This document shows positions 49,548 to 59,350 of a DNA stretch of 64,000 nt, in pieces. The position numbers and the translations under genes were made by a program. The notes beneath the pieces are model-generated. The model worked only from the letters and a program-made list of their open reading frames with translations, did no database searches and was not told the DNA's origin. Within the stretch, counting starts at the first letter, position 1, and each line of letters starts with the position of its first letter. The stretch is from an uncultured Prevotellaceae bacterium (GTDB taxonomy: Bacteria; Bacteroidota; Bacteroidia; Bacteroidales; Muribaculaceae): the NCBI GenBank assembly GCA_900318645.1, contig ONLH01000025.1, positions 1 through 64,000 on the forward strand, written 5' to 3'.

Positions 49548-51467
49548 TTAGTTGTGCAGGATGAGTGCACTTTGAGGCGGGATGTTGATCTTGCCGTCGA
49601 CAATGACGGTGTTTATGCCACCATTGGGGGTGCAGGATGTTTTGTAGCAGACGATGGAATAGGTGCCGTTGGGGACTTCTAGAGAGCGTGCAATCTTATT
49701 GGCATTGAATGCTACATAGATGTCACCCCACTTCTCGCCGGGTACGTTGCGACCGTTGATGTGGAACGCTACAAAATTTTGCTTGATGGGCAGGAAGTTG
49801 AGGTTTTCGCGCACCATGTCAGCATTGCCCATGTGGAAGGCAGGATGTGCCTTACGCATGGCTATCAGGTTACTGTAGTACTCCATTACCTCAGGATGGC
49901 GCTCCAGGTTGCCCCAATCCAGGTGGTTGATTTCGTCAGGGCTCTCGTAGCTGTTGTGTACACCTTTCTTGTCGCGCAGCATTTCCTCGCCACTGAGCAT
50001 AAACGGCACGCCCTGTGAGGTCATCACAACTGTTTGAGCTAACAGGTCGAGGCGGATGAGTTCTTCCTCGGAAATCTTAGGGATACTTGCCTTGAGGCGG
50101 TCTACTAGGCACATGTCGTCGTGGCAGCTCACATAGGCAATCATCTGCGTCGGTTGAGATGCATAAGGCGCCTTGCTGTAGTTTACCTTGCTGTAATCCA
50201 CATCTGGGTGCTGGATAGCGCCAACAATGCCAAACTTGATGCTCTCCTCGTTGCCACGGATTCCTCCCAAGAAGGCTGGCTTCTTGTTGCTGTCCCATGG
50301 GCCGCGCAGCGCATCGCGAATCTCATCGCTGAAGACAGCGATGCCCGGCATGCGGGTGATGTTGGCCTTCATACCCAACTTTTCACCTGGCAGGGCGCAT
50401 GAGCCGGCACTCCACCCTTCGCCATAGATGAAGATGTCGTTGGGTACGGCATTGCGTATGGCATTCATCGTCTCGATATCGTGAACGCCCATCAGGTCGA
50501 AGCGGAAACCATCGATATGGTATTCCTCGACCCAATACTTCACGCTCTCGATCATGAACTGTCTCATGCCCTCGCGCTCACTAGCCGTCTCGTTGCCGCA
50601 ACCGCTGCCGTTGCTGTAAGAACCGTCGGCGTTCTTGCGGTAGTAATAGTCGGGACGGGTAAGCTGGAAGTTACTGCCGTCAATGTTCCAGGTGTGGTTG
50701 TACACCACGTCGAGGATGACCTTAATGCCGGCGTTGTGAAGGGCCTGTACCATCTGCTTGAACTCGTTGATACGCACCTCGGGCTTATAGGGGTCGGTTG
50801 AGTAGCCGCCCTCAGGCACATTATAGTTAACCGGGTCATATCCCCAGTTGTACTGAGGCTCGTTGAGACGCGTTTCATCAACCGAGGCATAATCAAACGA
50901 CGGCAGGATGTGAACAGCGTTCACACCCAAGGCCTTCAGATGCTCAATGGCTCGCGATTCGGTCAAGGCAAGGAATTTACCCTTGTGCTCAATACCGCTG
51001 GACGGGTCAATTGAGAAGTCACGGTGGTGCATCTCATAGATGATCAGATCCTTGGCCGCGATATTGGGTCGGGTGTCAATGTCCCAATCTGCAGGGTCGG
51101 TTTCAGACATGTCAATGATAGCACCACGCTTGCCGTTAACGCCGACGGCGGTCGCCCAGATGCCAGCACATTCTCCACAGAATTTGCCGCCATACTTCAC
51201 ATCAAACGTGTAGAACTTGCCTTTCAGATTTCCCTTGACGGTCGCTTGCCACAAGTTGGCATTGGATTTGGTCATATTGACGGTCTTGGTCGGTTTCCCG
51301 CCCATCCCGTTATCATAGATGCGCAATGTCACCTGCTGGGCATCCTCGTTGGTCTCTACCGAGAAGGAAGTCTCACCAGGAGCATAGGCTACCCTGGTGT
51401 GGGCATTGATAGTCTGCGGTAAGATGAATGCCATGATGATCGCTACCAGTACAGTGAGATGTTTCAT
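49548..51467 (-). CDS. Type I pullulanase (GH13), secreted
   Basis: Debranching enzyme hydrolysing alpha-1,6 links in pullulan and amylopectin oligosaccharides, 639 residues with signal peptide (LTVLVAIIMAFILPQTINA). A CBM48-like N-domain (about 25-125) precedes the barrel. Hallmarks: YNWGYDPVNYNVPEGGYS (type I pullulanase signature), DVVYNHT, GFRFDLMG with nucleophile Asp324, YGEGW with acid/base Glu350, and SCHDD with Asp450. The start overlaps the stop of the GH77 reading frame by 4 bp (ATGA), showing translational coupling in the original operon. Confidence 0.92.
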   Translation of the reverse strand: MKHLTVLVAIIMAFILPQTINAHTRVAYAPGETSFSVETNEDAQQVTLRIYDNGMGGKPTKTVNMTKSNANLWQATVKGNLKGKFYTFDVKYGGKFCGECAGIWATAVGVNGKRGAIIDMSETDPADWDIDTRPNIAAKDLIIYEMHHRDFSIDPSSGIEHKGKFLALTESRAIEHLKALGVNAVHILPSFDYASVDETRLNEPQYNWGYDPVNYNVPEGGYSTDPYKPEVRINEFKQMVQALHNAGIKVILDVVYNHTWNIDGSNFQLTRPDYYYRKNADGSYSNGSGCGNETASEREGMRQFMIESVKYWVEEYHIDGFRFDLMGVHDIETMNAIRNAVPNDIFIYGEGWSAGSCALPGEKLGMKANITRMPGIAVFSDEIRDALRGPWDSNKKPAFLGGIRGNEESIKFGIVGAIQHPDVDYSKVNYSKAPYASQPTQMIAYVSCHDDMCLVDRLKASIPKISEEELIRLDLLAQTVVMTSQGVPFMLSGEEMLRDKKGVHNSYESPDEINHLDWGNLERHPEVMEYYSNLIAMRKAHPAFHMGNADMVRENLNFLPIKQNFVAFHINGRNVPGEKWGDIYVAFNANKIARSLEVPNGTYSIVCYKTSCTPNGGINTVIVDGKINIPPQSALILHN

Positions 51468-54072
51468 AGCCTTCCGCTTTGGTTGATGAGTTCATTCACG
51501 TGGTTGTTGAAGTCGTTGGACTTCATCAACTGTTCAATGGTCATGTGCATGCGGTAACGCCAGTAGTGGCGGGGATTGGCAGGAATGTTGATGCGTTCGG
51601 CATCGGCATCCGGCAGACGCATTTTCTCGTCGATGGCGAGCCAGTCTTGCAATGACAGCAGGCACAGCATTGACGGGCTGTTGAGGTGTGCGCGAACGAT
51701 GTCGTCGGCTAGCCAGCCAGGCAGCGGATGGGGAGCAGCATCATTATGCCACAGTGACGTGTTGTAGTACTCCTGAGTGCGGTCCCAGTCTTCGTCCCAC
51801 CACTGGCGCATCGTGGGCATGTCATGGGTCGAGACAGTGGCGACGCTGCGATAGGGATTGGCATTAAGATTGCCGAACTTGATGTGGTTGTCCTTGGGCA
51901 TCGACTGGATTTCGAGGCTCAGGATGCGCAACTCGTTCATCACCCATGCCACGCAGTCGGGCACCATGACCAGAAGTCGTTGTTGCGGTGGTAGAAGTAC
52001 TCGTTGTACAGCTTGTTGAAGGCGGCCTTATCATTGTCGTAGAGCGCCTCGTAGATGAAGTCAAACTGTACCGAGATGCGCGGATGGAACAAGGCCGGGT
52101 TCTTGCGGTCGCGCACAAACAGCACATCACTGATGAGGGCATACAGGCCGTCACGCAGCCAGATGTCTTCCTCGCTCTCTTTTCCCTGGAAGGCAGCTTC
52201 CACCTTGCGCTGGGTGTCGTATTCGGGCTTCATGCGATAGATGTCGTCATGTACGCGCTCGACATATTTCTCGCGTACGGTGTCAGCCAATCGACCGAAG
52301 ATGCGGTCCAGCACCCAATCGGCAATGAACGGCTTGGTCATCAGTTCCTCCTGGAAGTTGAGACCATAGCTGCGGATTTCCTGTGCGCTCATGCCCAACG
52401 AGGGAGAAAATTGACCCAACAGACCGTGAACGGCGTCAATGGGAATTTCCCAGATGCGGAAGAATCCCAGCACATGGTCGATGCGGTAGGCATCAAAGTA
52501 CTGAGCCATCTTGCGGAAACGTTTTACCCACCACTTGCAGCCGTCGGCGAGCATTACATCCCAGTTATAGGTCGGGAAGCCCCAGTTCTGGCCATTGGTC
52601 GAGAAAGCATCGGGTGGGGCACCGGCTTGTCCGTTGAGGTTGAAGTACTTGGGCTCTACCCATGCCTCAACACTGTCACGGCTGATGCCGATGGGGATAT
52701 CTCCCTTGAGCACTACGTGCTTGCTTTGGGCATACTTGTGGGCACTACGCATCTGCTTGTCCAGATAGTACTGGATATAGTACCACAAGCTCACTTCCTT
52801 GTAAACCTTGGTGCGCGGGTTGCACATTGCTGCACGGTCCTCGTCGGTCAGGATGTGATGGCTGGGCCAGCGTGAGAATGTTGCTGTTCCGTACTCGTCA
52901 CGGAAGTGGCAGAAGGCGGCATACGGCACCAGCCAATCTTCGTTGGATGTAAAGAATGCTTTGAACTCATCACTCTTGAGCACCTTGTCTCCTTCCTGCT
53001 TGAACAGCAGTTTCATGTATTCGCGCTTGGCGTTGTTCACACGTTCATAGTCAATCTGTGCCAGGGCATTCAGTTCCTTGCGCAACTTTTCAAACTCTGC
53101 CATGCGTTTCTTGTCATCAAGCTTGGGCAGTTGCCGCAAGTCAAGATACTGCGGATGCAGGGCATAGATGCTGATGCTGTTGTAGGGATAACTGTCACTC
53201 CAGGTGTGGGTAATGGTCGTGTCGTTGATGGGAAGAACCTGCAAAGCACGTTGTCCAGTATGGGCCACCCAGTCCACCATAAGCTTCAGGTCGCCGAAGT
53301 CACCTACGCCGAAGCTGCCCTCGCTGCGCAGCGAGAAGATGGGAACTACCGTACCTGCCAGCTTGACGGGATAGAGCGGGAAATAGGCCTGCTGCAATTC
53401 ATAGACGATGTGCTCACCTTCCTTCAACACGGGAAGCAGTACGGTGCGGTTGTCACCGGTCTCCCAGATGGTCGGCTTACCCTTTTCGCCCATGATGACG
53501 AATTTGAACTCGACAAACGCCTTCTTGAAGGCAGCACCATCGATACAAATGACCCACTCGTTGTGGTTGTGCTCGGTCATCTTCAGGGCCTTGTCCTCGT
53601 TCCAGTCGCCCAGGGTGGGCTCATTGCCAACGACACCAAGCACTTCGCCAGTCCGCAGCTGCGGGGCACGCACCTTCAGCTGGATGATGGTGGGGTACTT
53701 GCACTTTGCGGGTAACTGCTGTTTACGCAACGCAACACAGTCGGTAAATGCCGAGCTATACAGGTAGCTGTCATCAGGCATGTCGTTCCAGTGGTCAAAG
53801 GTGATATATCTGTTGGCCTTTGCAGCATTCAGGTCCAAACGATGCGGAATAACTATCCACTCGTGGCGTTGTTCCTTGCCTTCGCGTTCCACACTGTAGT
53901 AGTAGTCGATGTGCCCAGCCTTGGCGGGGACATCCATATCACATTTCCATGCCTTGTCGCTAGCGGGTTTCATGGCATGACTTGCCACTTTCTCGCCGTT
54001 GTTGTCTAATATATTGAGTACTAGATTCTCGCCGTAAACGGTGCTGTACTCCAGATTAAATCTAATTTTCAT
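51464..54072 (-). pseudogene. malQ: 4-alpha-glucanotransferase (GH77), disrupted by deletion/frameshift
   Basis: The cytosolic amylomaltase/DPE2-type enzyme disproportionates maltooligosaccharides. The 5' part (54072 down to about 51973) encodes two CBM20-like domains (about 1-120 and 125-235; VVGNEPTLGDWN) and the GH77 domain with nucleophile Asp532 in YRIDHVLGF. After NNDFW the frame turns into nine unrelated residues and stops at 51940. The continuation (MVPDCVAWVMNEL to STHDMPT and the C-terminus) is in another frame from 51967 to 51464. Intact relatives carry about 25 more residues here, including the EDLG motif with the acid/base Glu. So one deletion of not-a-multiple-of-three removed the catalytic residue, or the assembly is wrong at 51960-51975. 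Confidence 0.82.
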
Positions 54073-54118
54073 GTTTAGTTCAAAGTTATTAGTTGTGAGT
54101 TTTTAATCTTTCGTTAAA

Positions 54119-55450
54119 TCAGGCTTTGCGTTTTTTATCTTCGATAATGAAGACGCAGGCGGCTCCGACGATAAGCAGGATACCGGCCAGCATGAGCATA
54201 TTGCCTTGAATACTGCCCATGGATGCCAACAACACACCACCTAAAGCAGCGGCGACAATCTGCGGGATGCAGATGGTACAGTTGAACAGACCAAGTGCGG
54301 TACCCATGCGGCTGCTGCCCTCAAAGGCGTTGGTCACCATCGTGAAGGGCATGGCCAGCATTGCTGCCCAAGCAAAACCGATGAGGAAGTAGGGCACGAA
54401 CAACAGGTACTGATTGTGGATGTAGGGAACCATGGCAAAGCCGATGCCGCCGATAACAAGACTCAGCGCATAGGCCACTTTGATGTTCTTGAATTGTGGC
54501 AATACCACAGCCCACAGCACGCTGCCGATGGCTTGCACGGCGAACAGGATGCCTACCCAGTTACCGGCCTTTTGGTAACCTTCGCTGGCTGCATCGGTGG
54601 TGCCCCAAACGGTATCAGCGATGGTGCCGTTGGTGTAGGTCCACATGTACATGAATGCTGCCCAGCAGAAGAATTGTACCAGACCAACCTCTAAGAAAAC
54701 CTTGTAGGCGTGCTTCTTTTGTGACGCACTCATTTCGGTACCAGTCTGAGCACCTTGTCCCTCAGCGTTGGCTGCGGCATTAAACTCAGCCATCTGTTGC
54801 GGAGTGTATTCCTTCACATTGCTGATGGTGTAGATGACACACAGGATGAGGATGGCTGCACCCACATAGAAAGACCACTTCACGCTGTCGGGGACAACGC
54901 CCTCAGGAGCCACATTGGCGATGCCGATGGCCGTGAACAGGAACGGGAAGATGTAACCCACCAGGGAACCCGCATTGCACAGGAAGGACTGGATGCTGTA
55001 GGCCTTGGCCTTCTGTTTCTCGTTGACCATGTCACCCACCATCATCTTGAAGGGTTGCATCGCCATGTTGATGCTCGTGTCAAGGAACATCAAGGCAATC
55101 AGGCCGAAGGTCATCGCGCCAGCGATAGTCAATCCGAACGAACCCGCATTGGGCAGCAGGCACATCACGATGATAGCTGCCAGGGCACCAATCAGCAGAT
55201 AGGGGATGCGGCGGCCCCAACGGCCCAGCCACGTCTTGTCACTGAAGTAGCCCACCAGCGGCTGTACTACCATGCCCATTAACGGGGGCAAGATCCAGAA
55301 GTAACTCAAGTTGTGAGGGTCGGCACCTAGTGTCGCAAAGATGCGGCTGATGTTGGCACTCTGCAGCGCATAAGCAATCTGCACCCCGAAGAAACCGAAG
55401 CTGATGTTCCACAGCTGGTTGAATTTAAGATCCGGTTTTGTTTTCATCAT
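54119..55450 (-). CDS. MFS sugar transporter (SLC45/GPH-like), probable maltose importer
   Basis: A 443-residue inner-membrane transporter with 12 predicted helices. It opens LWNISFGFFGVQIAYALQSANISRIF and has the WILPPLMGMVVQPLVGYFSD segment and the cytoplasmic GRWGRRIPYLLIGAL loop typical of the SLC45-like branch. Such transporters carry maltose or other alpha-glucosides in Bacteroidetes. It is first in the operon with GH77 and pullulanase, with a LacI-type operator and promoter upstream. The expected role is proton-coupled uptake of products from the periplasm. Confidence 0.88.
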   Translation of the reverse strand: MMKTKPDLKFNQLWNISFGFFGVQIAYALQSANISRIFATLGADPHNLSYFWILPPLMGMVVQPLVGYFSDKTWLGRWGRRIPYLLIGALAAIIVMCLLPNAGSFGLTIAGAMTFGLIALMFLDTSINMAMQPFKMMVGDMVNEKQKAKAYSIQSFLCNAGSLVGYIFPFLFTAIGIANVAPEGVVPDSVKWSFYVGAAILILCVIYTISNVKEYTPQQMAEFNAAANAEGQGAQTGTEMSASQKKHAYKVFLEVGLVQFFCWAAFMYMWTYTNGTIADTVWGTTDAASEGYQKAGNWVGILFAVQAIGSVLWAVVLPQFKNIKVAYALSLVIGGIGFAMVPYIHNQYLLFVPYFLIGFAWAAMLAMPFTMVTNAFEGSSRMGTALGLFNCTICIPQIVAAALGGVLLASMGSIQGNMLMLAGILLIVGAACVFIIEDKKRKA

Positions 55451-55509
55451 CTTGTTATTATTTTTTAGTGTTATGTAATAATTTTTCTTGTTATTGGGTT
55501 AAGCACCTA

Positions 55510-55517
55510 CAAAAATA
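55510..55517 (-). promoter_or_regulatory. -7 box of the MFS-GH77-pullulanase operon
   Basis: Minus strand TATTTTTG (TAnnTTTG), about 60 bp upstream of the MFS start codon. Confidence 0.6.
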
Positions 55518-55573
55518 ACAAAATATCCCCCAAGATGATTATAAATAATGTGCAGCAACCCCCAAAAAAATAA

Positions 55574-55587
55574 TGCAACCGATTGCA
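55574..55587. promoter_or_regulatory. LacI-family operator upstream of the MFS gene
   Basis: TGCAACCGATTGCA, one base different from the site at the amylase gene. Its centre lies 63.5 bp upstream of the -7 box, again the same distance as at the two other promoters. Confidence 0.72.
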
Positions 55588-55630
55588 TTGAATCGGCTGC
55601 ATGAGATAGTTGATGTCGTCAAGGTTGATG

Positions 55631-56713
55631 TCATCCTCGTCTGAGCAGACGGGTGACAGGCTTGGTAAACAGGCGGTTGACAGCCCAGGCAAGGAGGATA
55701 TCAATGGGCAGGATAAGCCACACGATGAGTCCTGGAGCCGAAGCTCCGAGTAGGTCGGCTGCGACGTAGTCGTAAACCCGTTGTAGGCCAATGTGGGCCA
55801 TCACAGGTGCAACCCAGTAGTTGTAAACCAGAGCGGCAATGCCCTGTAGTATGAAAATCTCAAAACTGATGTTTCCGAGCCATTGCAATGGCTTGGAAGC
55901 CAGTATTCTGCCGATGAATCCCTCGCGCTTGTCATAGAACAGGCTTACCACCAGGATTGCAGCCACGGGAATCCACCACAGGATGGCATCGCTCCAGGGT
56001 AATAATGACGGATAGGAGCGGAAGAGCATCACTGTAGCCGCCAGGATGGCGATGGAAATGAGTTCGGCGTCAGTGCCGTTAGGGCTTTTGCCCAGCACCT
56101 GCATTTTGTTGCTACGGTCCTGGCAGACGTCGGCAAGCGTCATACCGATGATGAAATCAATGAGTCGGACTGGAGGGAAGACGTAGAGAGCAGTGCGGCC
56201 ATAATCGTCGGTCCCAGCAAGCACAATGATGTCGATGATAGCTAACACCGCGATAATCAGCAATTTTATGGGTGTTGGTAGCGGTGTGAAACGCTTAGCT
56301 AGCAACGGATAGCACAAGTAGCAGAACAATAGGGTGCTCAGGAACCATGAGAATTTGTTGAAGGAGAAATAAATGGAATGGCTGAGTGACCAACTTTGCA
56401 GCAATGTGGCATTGAGAACCAATGCCAGAGGCTTGATGGCGAGCATTCCCAGCACCGCCATGGCAATAAGCCATAATGCCAGCGTCAGCCAGTGTAGAGG
56501 GAAGAGTTTGGCAGCATGGTTCCATGCAAAGCGACGATAGGATTGGCTGTCAAGTTGTTCAAACGGATGTTTCCTGGCGAGCAGGAAACCACTGGCCATC
56601 AGAAAGAACGTCACGCCTGCCCAGGTCATTTCCTCAAACGAGGTGGCTCCCACATGAAAGAGCACGATCATCAGCGCGAAAACGGCGCGCCAGCCGTTGA
56701 TTGTCCGTATCAT
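55631..56713 (-). CDS. Acyltransferase-3-family membrane protein, copy A
   Basis: A 360-residue polytopic acyltransferase (OafA/WecH-like) starting MIRTINGWRAVFALMIVLFH with the conserved His and later FFLMASGFLLARKHPFEQL and FPLHWLTLALW. It ends in a basic tail (FTKPVTRLLRRG). It probably O-acetylates a polysaccharide. It lies 3 bp after copy B on the same strand and is about half identical by eye, so this is a tandem duplication. The pair adjoins the divergent polysaccharide cluster. Confidence 0.82.
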   Translation of the reverse strand: MIRTINGWRAVFALMIVLFHVGATSFEEMTWAGVTFFLMASGFLLARKHPFEQLDSQSYRRFAWNHAAKLFPLHWLTLALWLIAMAVLGMLAIKPLALVLNATLLQSWSLSHSIYFSFNKFSWFLSTLLFCYLCYPLLAKRFTPLPTPIKLLIIAVLAIIDIIVLAGTDDYGRTALYVFPPVRLIDFIIGMTLADVCQDRSNKMQVLGKSPNGTDAELISIAILAATVMLFRSYPSLLPWSDAILWWIPVAAILVVSLFYDKREGFIGRILASKPLQWLGNISFEIFILQGIAALVYNYWVAPVMAHIGLQRVYDYVAADLLGASAPGLIVWLILPIDILLAWAVNRLFTKPVTRLLRRG

Positions 56714-56716
56714 TTG

Positions 56717-57766
56717 TCAGTTTGTTGAGATTTTGCGTTGAATGTATTTGTTCACAGGTCGGGTGAAATAGCGATTCACCAACCATGCAATAGGTAACAA
56801 CAAGGGCAAGGCAAACCAGGCCACCTGGTCGTAAATCTGCCAGCCGAGGTGTCCCGCGATGGGCGATACCACATAACCAAAAAGGCGGAATGCCACAAAC
56901 TGCAGCACATAGACTTCAAAACTGATACTGCCTAACCACTGCAACGGTCTGCACATCAACATCCGTCCGATGGCACCTTCCTGGCCGCCTAACCAAGCCA
57001 GCGCGAGCAGGATGGCTCCCTGTGGCAGCAACCAGATGATGACGTCCTCCCATGGGCGTATCCATGTGGTCGACATGTTGATGGTGATGACTGCTGCCAG
57101 GAGTAGCAAGGCGATGGCTTCGATGAGGGTTGCCATGTGATAACTTACCCGTGGAAAACGGTTCTTGAGGATGTGGTAAATGTGTAAGAACCCTAGTCCC
57201 ACTGTGATGTCAAGTACATGGGACAGCGGATTGACAAACACCGCTTCGCGTCGTGGAATATCCAGGGGTAACAGTATGGACCCCAATGTGATAGCCAGTA
57301 CAATGGCCAGTGCAATCTTGTGGCGTAAGCGCCATCTTCCCAGCCAATGGGCCATGAATGGATATATCAGGTAACAGAACAGCAGGGCGCACAAGTACCA
57401 GGCCACGGGATTGAGACCGTAGTGGACGTCATGCACCGGTGACCACGAGTGCAGTAGCATCGCACTTAATGCTGTGGCGCCCCAGTCTATCTTCTCGCCG
57501 GTGAATAGCAAGGCGATGGCTATCAGCAGCGCTAGCCCTAGCCAGTGCAGTGGATAGATGCGTAGGGCATGGGAAAATGTGAAACGTCGATACTCTTGCA
57601 GTGTGAGCCGCTCAAACGGGTGCCGCATCGCTAGCAGGAATGTGCTTGAAATGAAAAAGAACGTCACGCCCGACACGGCAACATTATATATCCAGCCCAC
57701 GCCACAGTGGAACAATACCACCGCGACCGCCATGAGTCCGCGCCATGAGTTGATTGTCTTGATCAT
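56717..57766 (-). CDS. Acyltransferase-3-family membrane protein, copy B
   Basis: A 349-residue paralogue starting MIKTINSWRGLMAVAVVLFH, with FFFISSTFLLAMRHPFERL, YPLHWLGLAL and a final FTRPVNKYIQRK. About ten hydrophobic helices. It is first in the two-gene unit; a TAATTTCG box (one mismatch to TAnnTTTG) sits at 57778-57785 on the minus strand. It is divergent from the flippase gene, which suggests both belong to one surface-glycan system. Confidence 0.82.
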   Translation of the reverse strand: MIKTINSWRGLMAVAVVLFHCGVGWIYNVAVSGVTFFFISSTFLLAMRHPFERLTLQEYRRFTFSHALRIYPLHWLGLALLIAIALLFTGEKIDWGATALSAMLLHSWSPVHDVHYGLNPVAWYLCALLFCYLIYPFMAHWLGRWRLRHKIALAIVLAITLGSILLPLDIPRREAVFVNPLSHVLDITVGLGFLHIYHILKNRFPRVSYHMATLIEAIALLLLAAVITINMSTTWIRPWEDVIIWLLPQGAILLALAWLGGQEGAIGRMLMCRPLQWLGSISFEVYVLQFVAFRLFGYVVSPIAGHLGWQIYDQVAWFALPLLLPIAWLVNRYFTRPVNKYIQRKISTN

Positions 57767-57827
57767 CTTTTATCATGCGAAATTACAAACATTTGTTCAA
57801 AGAACGCCAAAAAACGCAAATATTTTG

Positions 57828-57835
57828 TAATTTTG
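57828..57835 (+). promoter_or_regulatory. -7 box of the polysaccharide export cluster
   Basis: TAATTTTG (TAnnTTTG), 18 bp upstream of the flippase ATG at 57853; it excludes the longer open frame from 57775. Confidence 0.6.
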
Positions 57836-57852
57836 CACCCGCTAAAAGACTA

Positions 57853-59301
57853 ATGAGCAGTAACAACGACAACAATATAACGACTAACCGAGGTTCTAAG
57901 TTTCTGAAAGACATCGGGATATATGCCATAGGCAACATCGGCTCCAAGATCATCACGTTCATGATGGTGCCGTTGTATACCTATTTTGTGCACGATACCT
58001 CCGACTTCGGCTATTATGATGTGTGCCTGACGGTATGCTTCCTGCTCATGCCTTTTGTGACCTTGCAGTTGCGCGATGGCGCTTTCAGGTTCTTGCTGGA
58101 CTGTGATGACGAGACACGCAAGCAGCGTATCGTGTCCTTTGTTTGCCGTACGATGCTTTCAACGCTATCTTTGGCCGTGTTGGGAACCATTGTGTTGTCA
58201 CTGACGACCCATATCGGTTACCTCGGTTATGTGTTGGGGCTCCTGGTGGCCATGTCGTTACAAGAGGTCTTTTCCCAAGTATTTCGTGGACTGGGCAATA
58301 ACCGTGCCTTTGTCATGGTGGGCATCTTGTCTGCACTGGGCATCGGCTTGTTCAGTGTGCTTTTTGTCGCCGGACTGGGGTGGGGCATCAAGGGCATTTT
58401 CATGGCTAACATTATTGCGCGTGTGTTGGCGCTGGTGATTGTTGAATTGCGAGTGCGCTTGATTGTCCGTAATACGCGTTGGAGCATCAACTCGCGTCAA
58501 GTCGGGCGTGAAATCCTCCGTTACACTTTGCCCCTGTTGCCAGGCTCGCTGTGCTGGTGGATTACCGGTAGCAGCGAACCGCTGTTTATCAAGCACTTCA
58601 TCGGCCTTGAAGTCAATGGCGTGTATGCTGTCGCGATGCGTTTCACGGGCATCATCAGCACATTGGCCATCATCTTCTATCAGGCATGGCAGGAGACCGC
58701 TATTTTACAGTATAATAGTCCCGACCGTGACCGTTTCTTCTCCAAGATGTTTAACGGCTACATTTTCCTGTTGGCGATGATACTGGTGGGCTATGTGTTT
58801 ATGCTCAAGGTCAATTACTGGTGGCTTGTGGCCGACGAGTACCGTTCAAGCATCATGTTCATTTATCCCCTCGGCTTGTCGGCCGTGATTTTTGCTGTCG
58901 CTGCTTTCTTTGACATGGGCTATCAGTGCGCCAAGGACACCCCGCGCACGCTGCCGGCTATCGTGCTCGCCGCTGTTGTCAATGTGGCGCTCAATCTCAC
59001 GCTTATCAGGCAGATTGGCATCTATGGCGTGATCATCGCTCAACTGGTGACCTATATTGTGCTGGTGATCTATCGTTGGCATGACATGAAGCGATACTTC
59101 GTGTTGAAGATTAATGTCCGTGTTGTCGTGCCAGTGGCTGTCATCTTGGTGAGCGCCCTGCCGTTCTATTTCAGCTCAAGCTATTGGTATGACATCATCT
59201 TTATGCTGGTGGCACTGGTGATTATTGTATGGGGCAGTGACCGCGAGATGCGTGACATGGTGCTGTCAAAAATCCTCAAAAAACACAGGGATACAAAATA
59301 A
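57853..59301 (+). CDS. Polysaccharide flippase (Wzx-like, MOP superfamily)
   Basis: Inner-membrane flippase expected to move lipid-linked glycan repeat units to the periplasm. It has 482 residues from ATG 57853 and about 12-14 helices. The N-terminus KDIGIYAIGNIGSKIITFMMVPLYT is typical of polysaccharide biosynthesis/MATE-like proteins, as is the paired SEPLFIKHFIGLEVNGVYAVAMRF segment. It is first in a plus-strand cluster with export lipoprotein, tyrosine kinase and polymerase/ligase genes. Confidence 0.9.
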   Translation: MSSNNDNNITTNRGSKFLKDIGIYAIGNIGSKIITFMMVPLYTYFVHDTSDFGYYDVCLTVCFLLMPFVTLQLRDGAFRFLLDCDDETRKQRIVSFVCRTMLSTLSLAVLGTIVLSLTTHIGYLGYVLGLLVAMSLQEVFSQVFRGLGNNRAFVMVGILSALGIGLFSVLFVAGLGWGIKGIFMANIIARVLALVIVELRVRLIVRNTRWSINSRQVGREILRYTLPLLPGSLCWWITGSSEPLFIKHFIGLEVNGVYAVAMRFTGIISTLAIIFYQAWQETAILQYNSPDRDRFFSKMFNGYIFLLAMILVGYVFMLKVNYWWLVADEYRSSIMFIYPLGLSAVIFAVAAFFDMGYQCAKDTPRTLPAIVLAAVVNVALNLTLIRQIGIYGVIIAQLVTYIVLVIYRWHDMKRYFVLKINVRVVVPVAVILVSALPFYFSSSYWYDIIFMLVALVIIVWGSDREMRDMVLSKILKKHRDTK

Positions 59302-59350
59302 ATCCCCGCTATCCTCGTTTATAGGGTAAAAACAATATTGTTATACCGTT

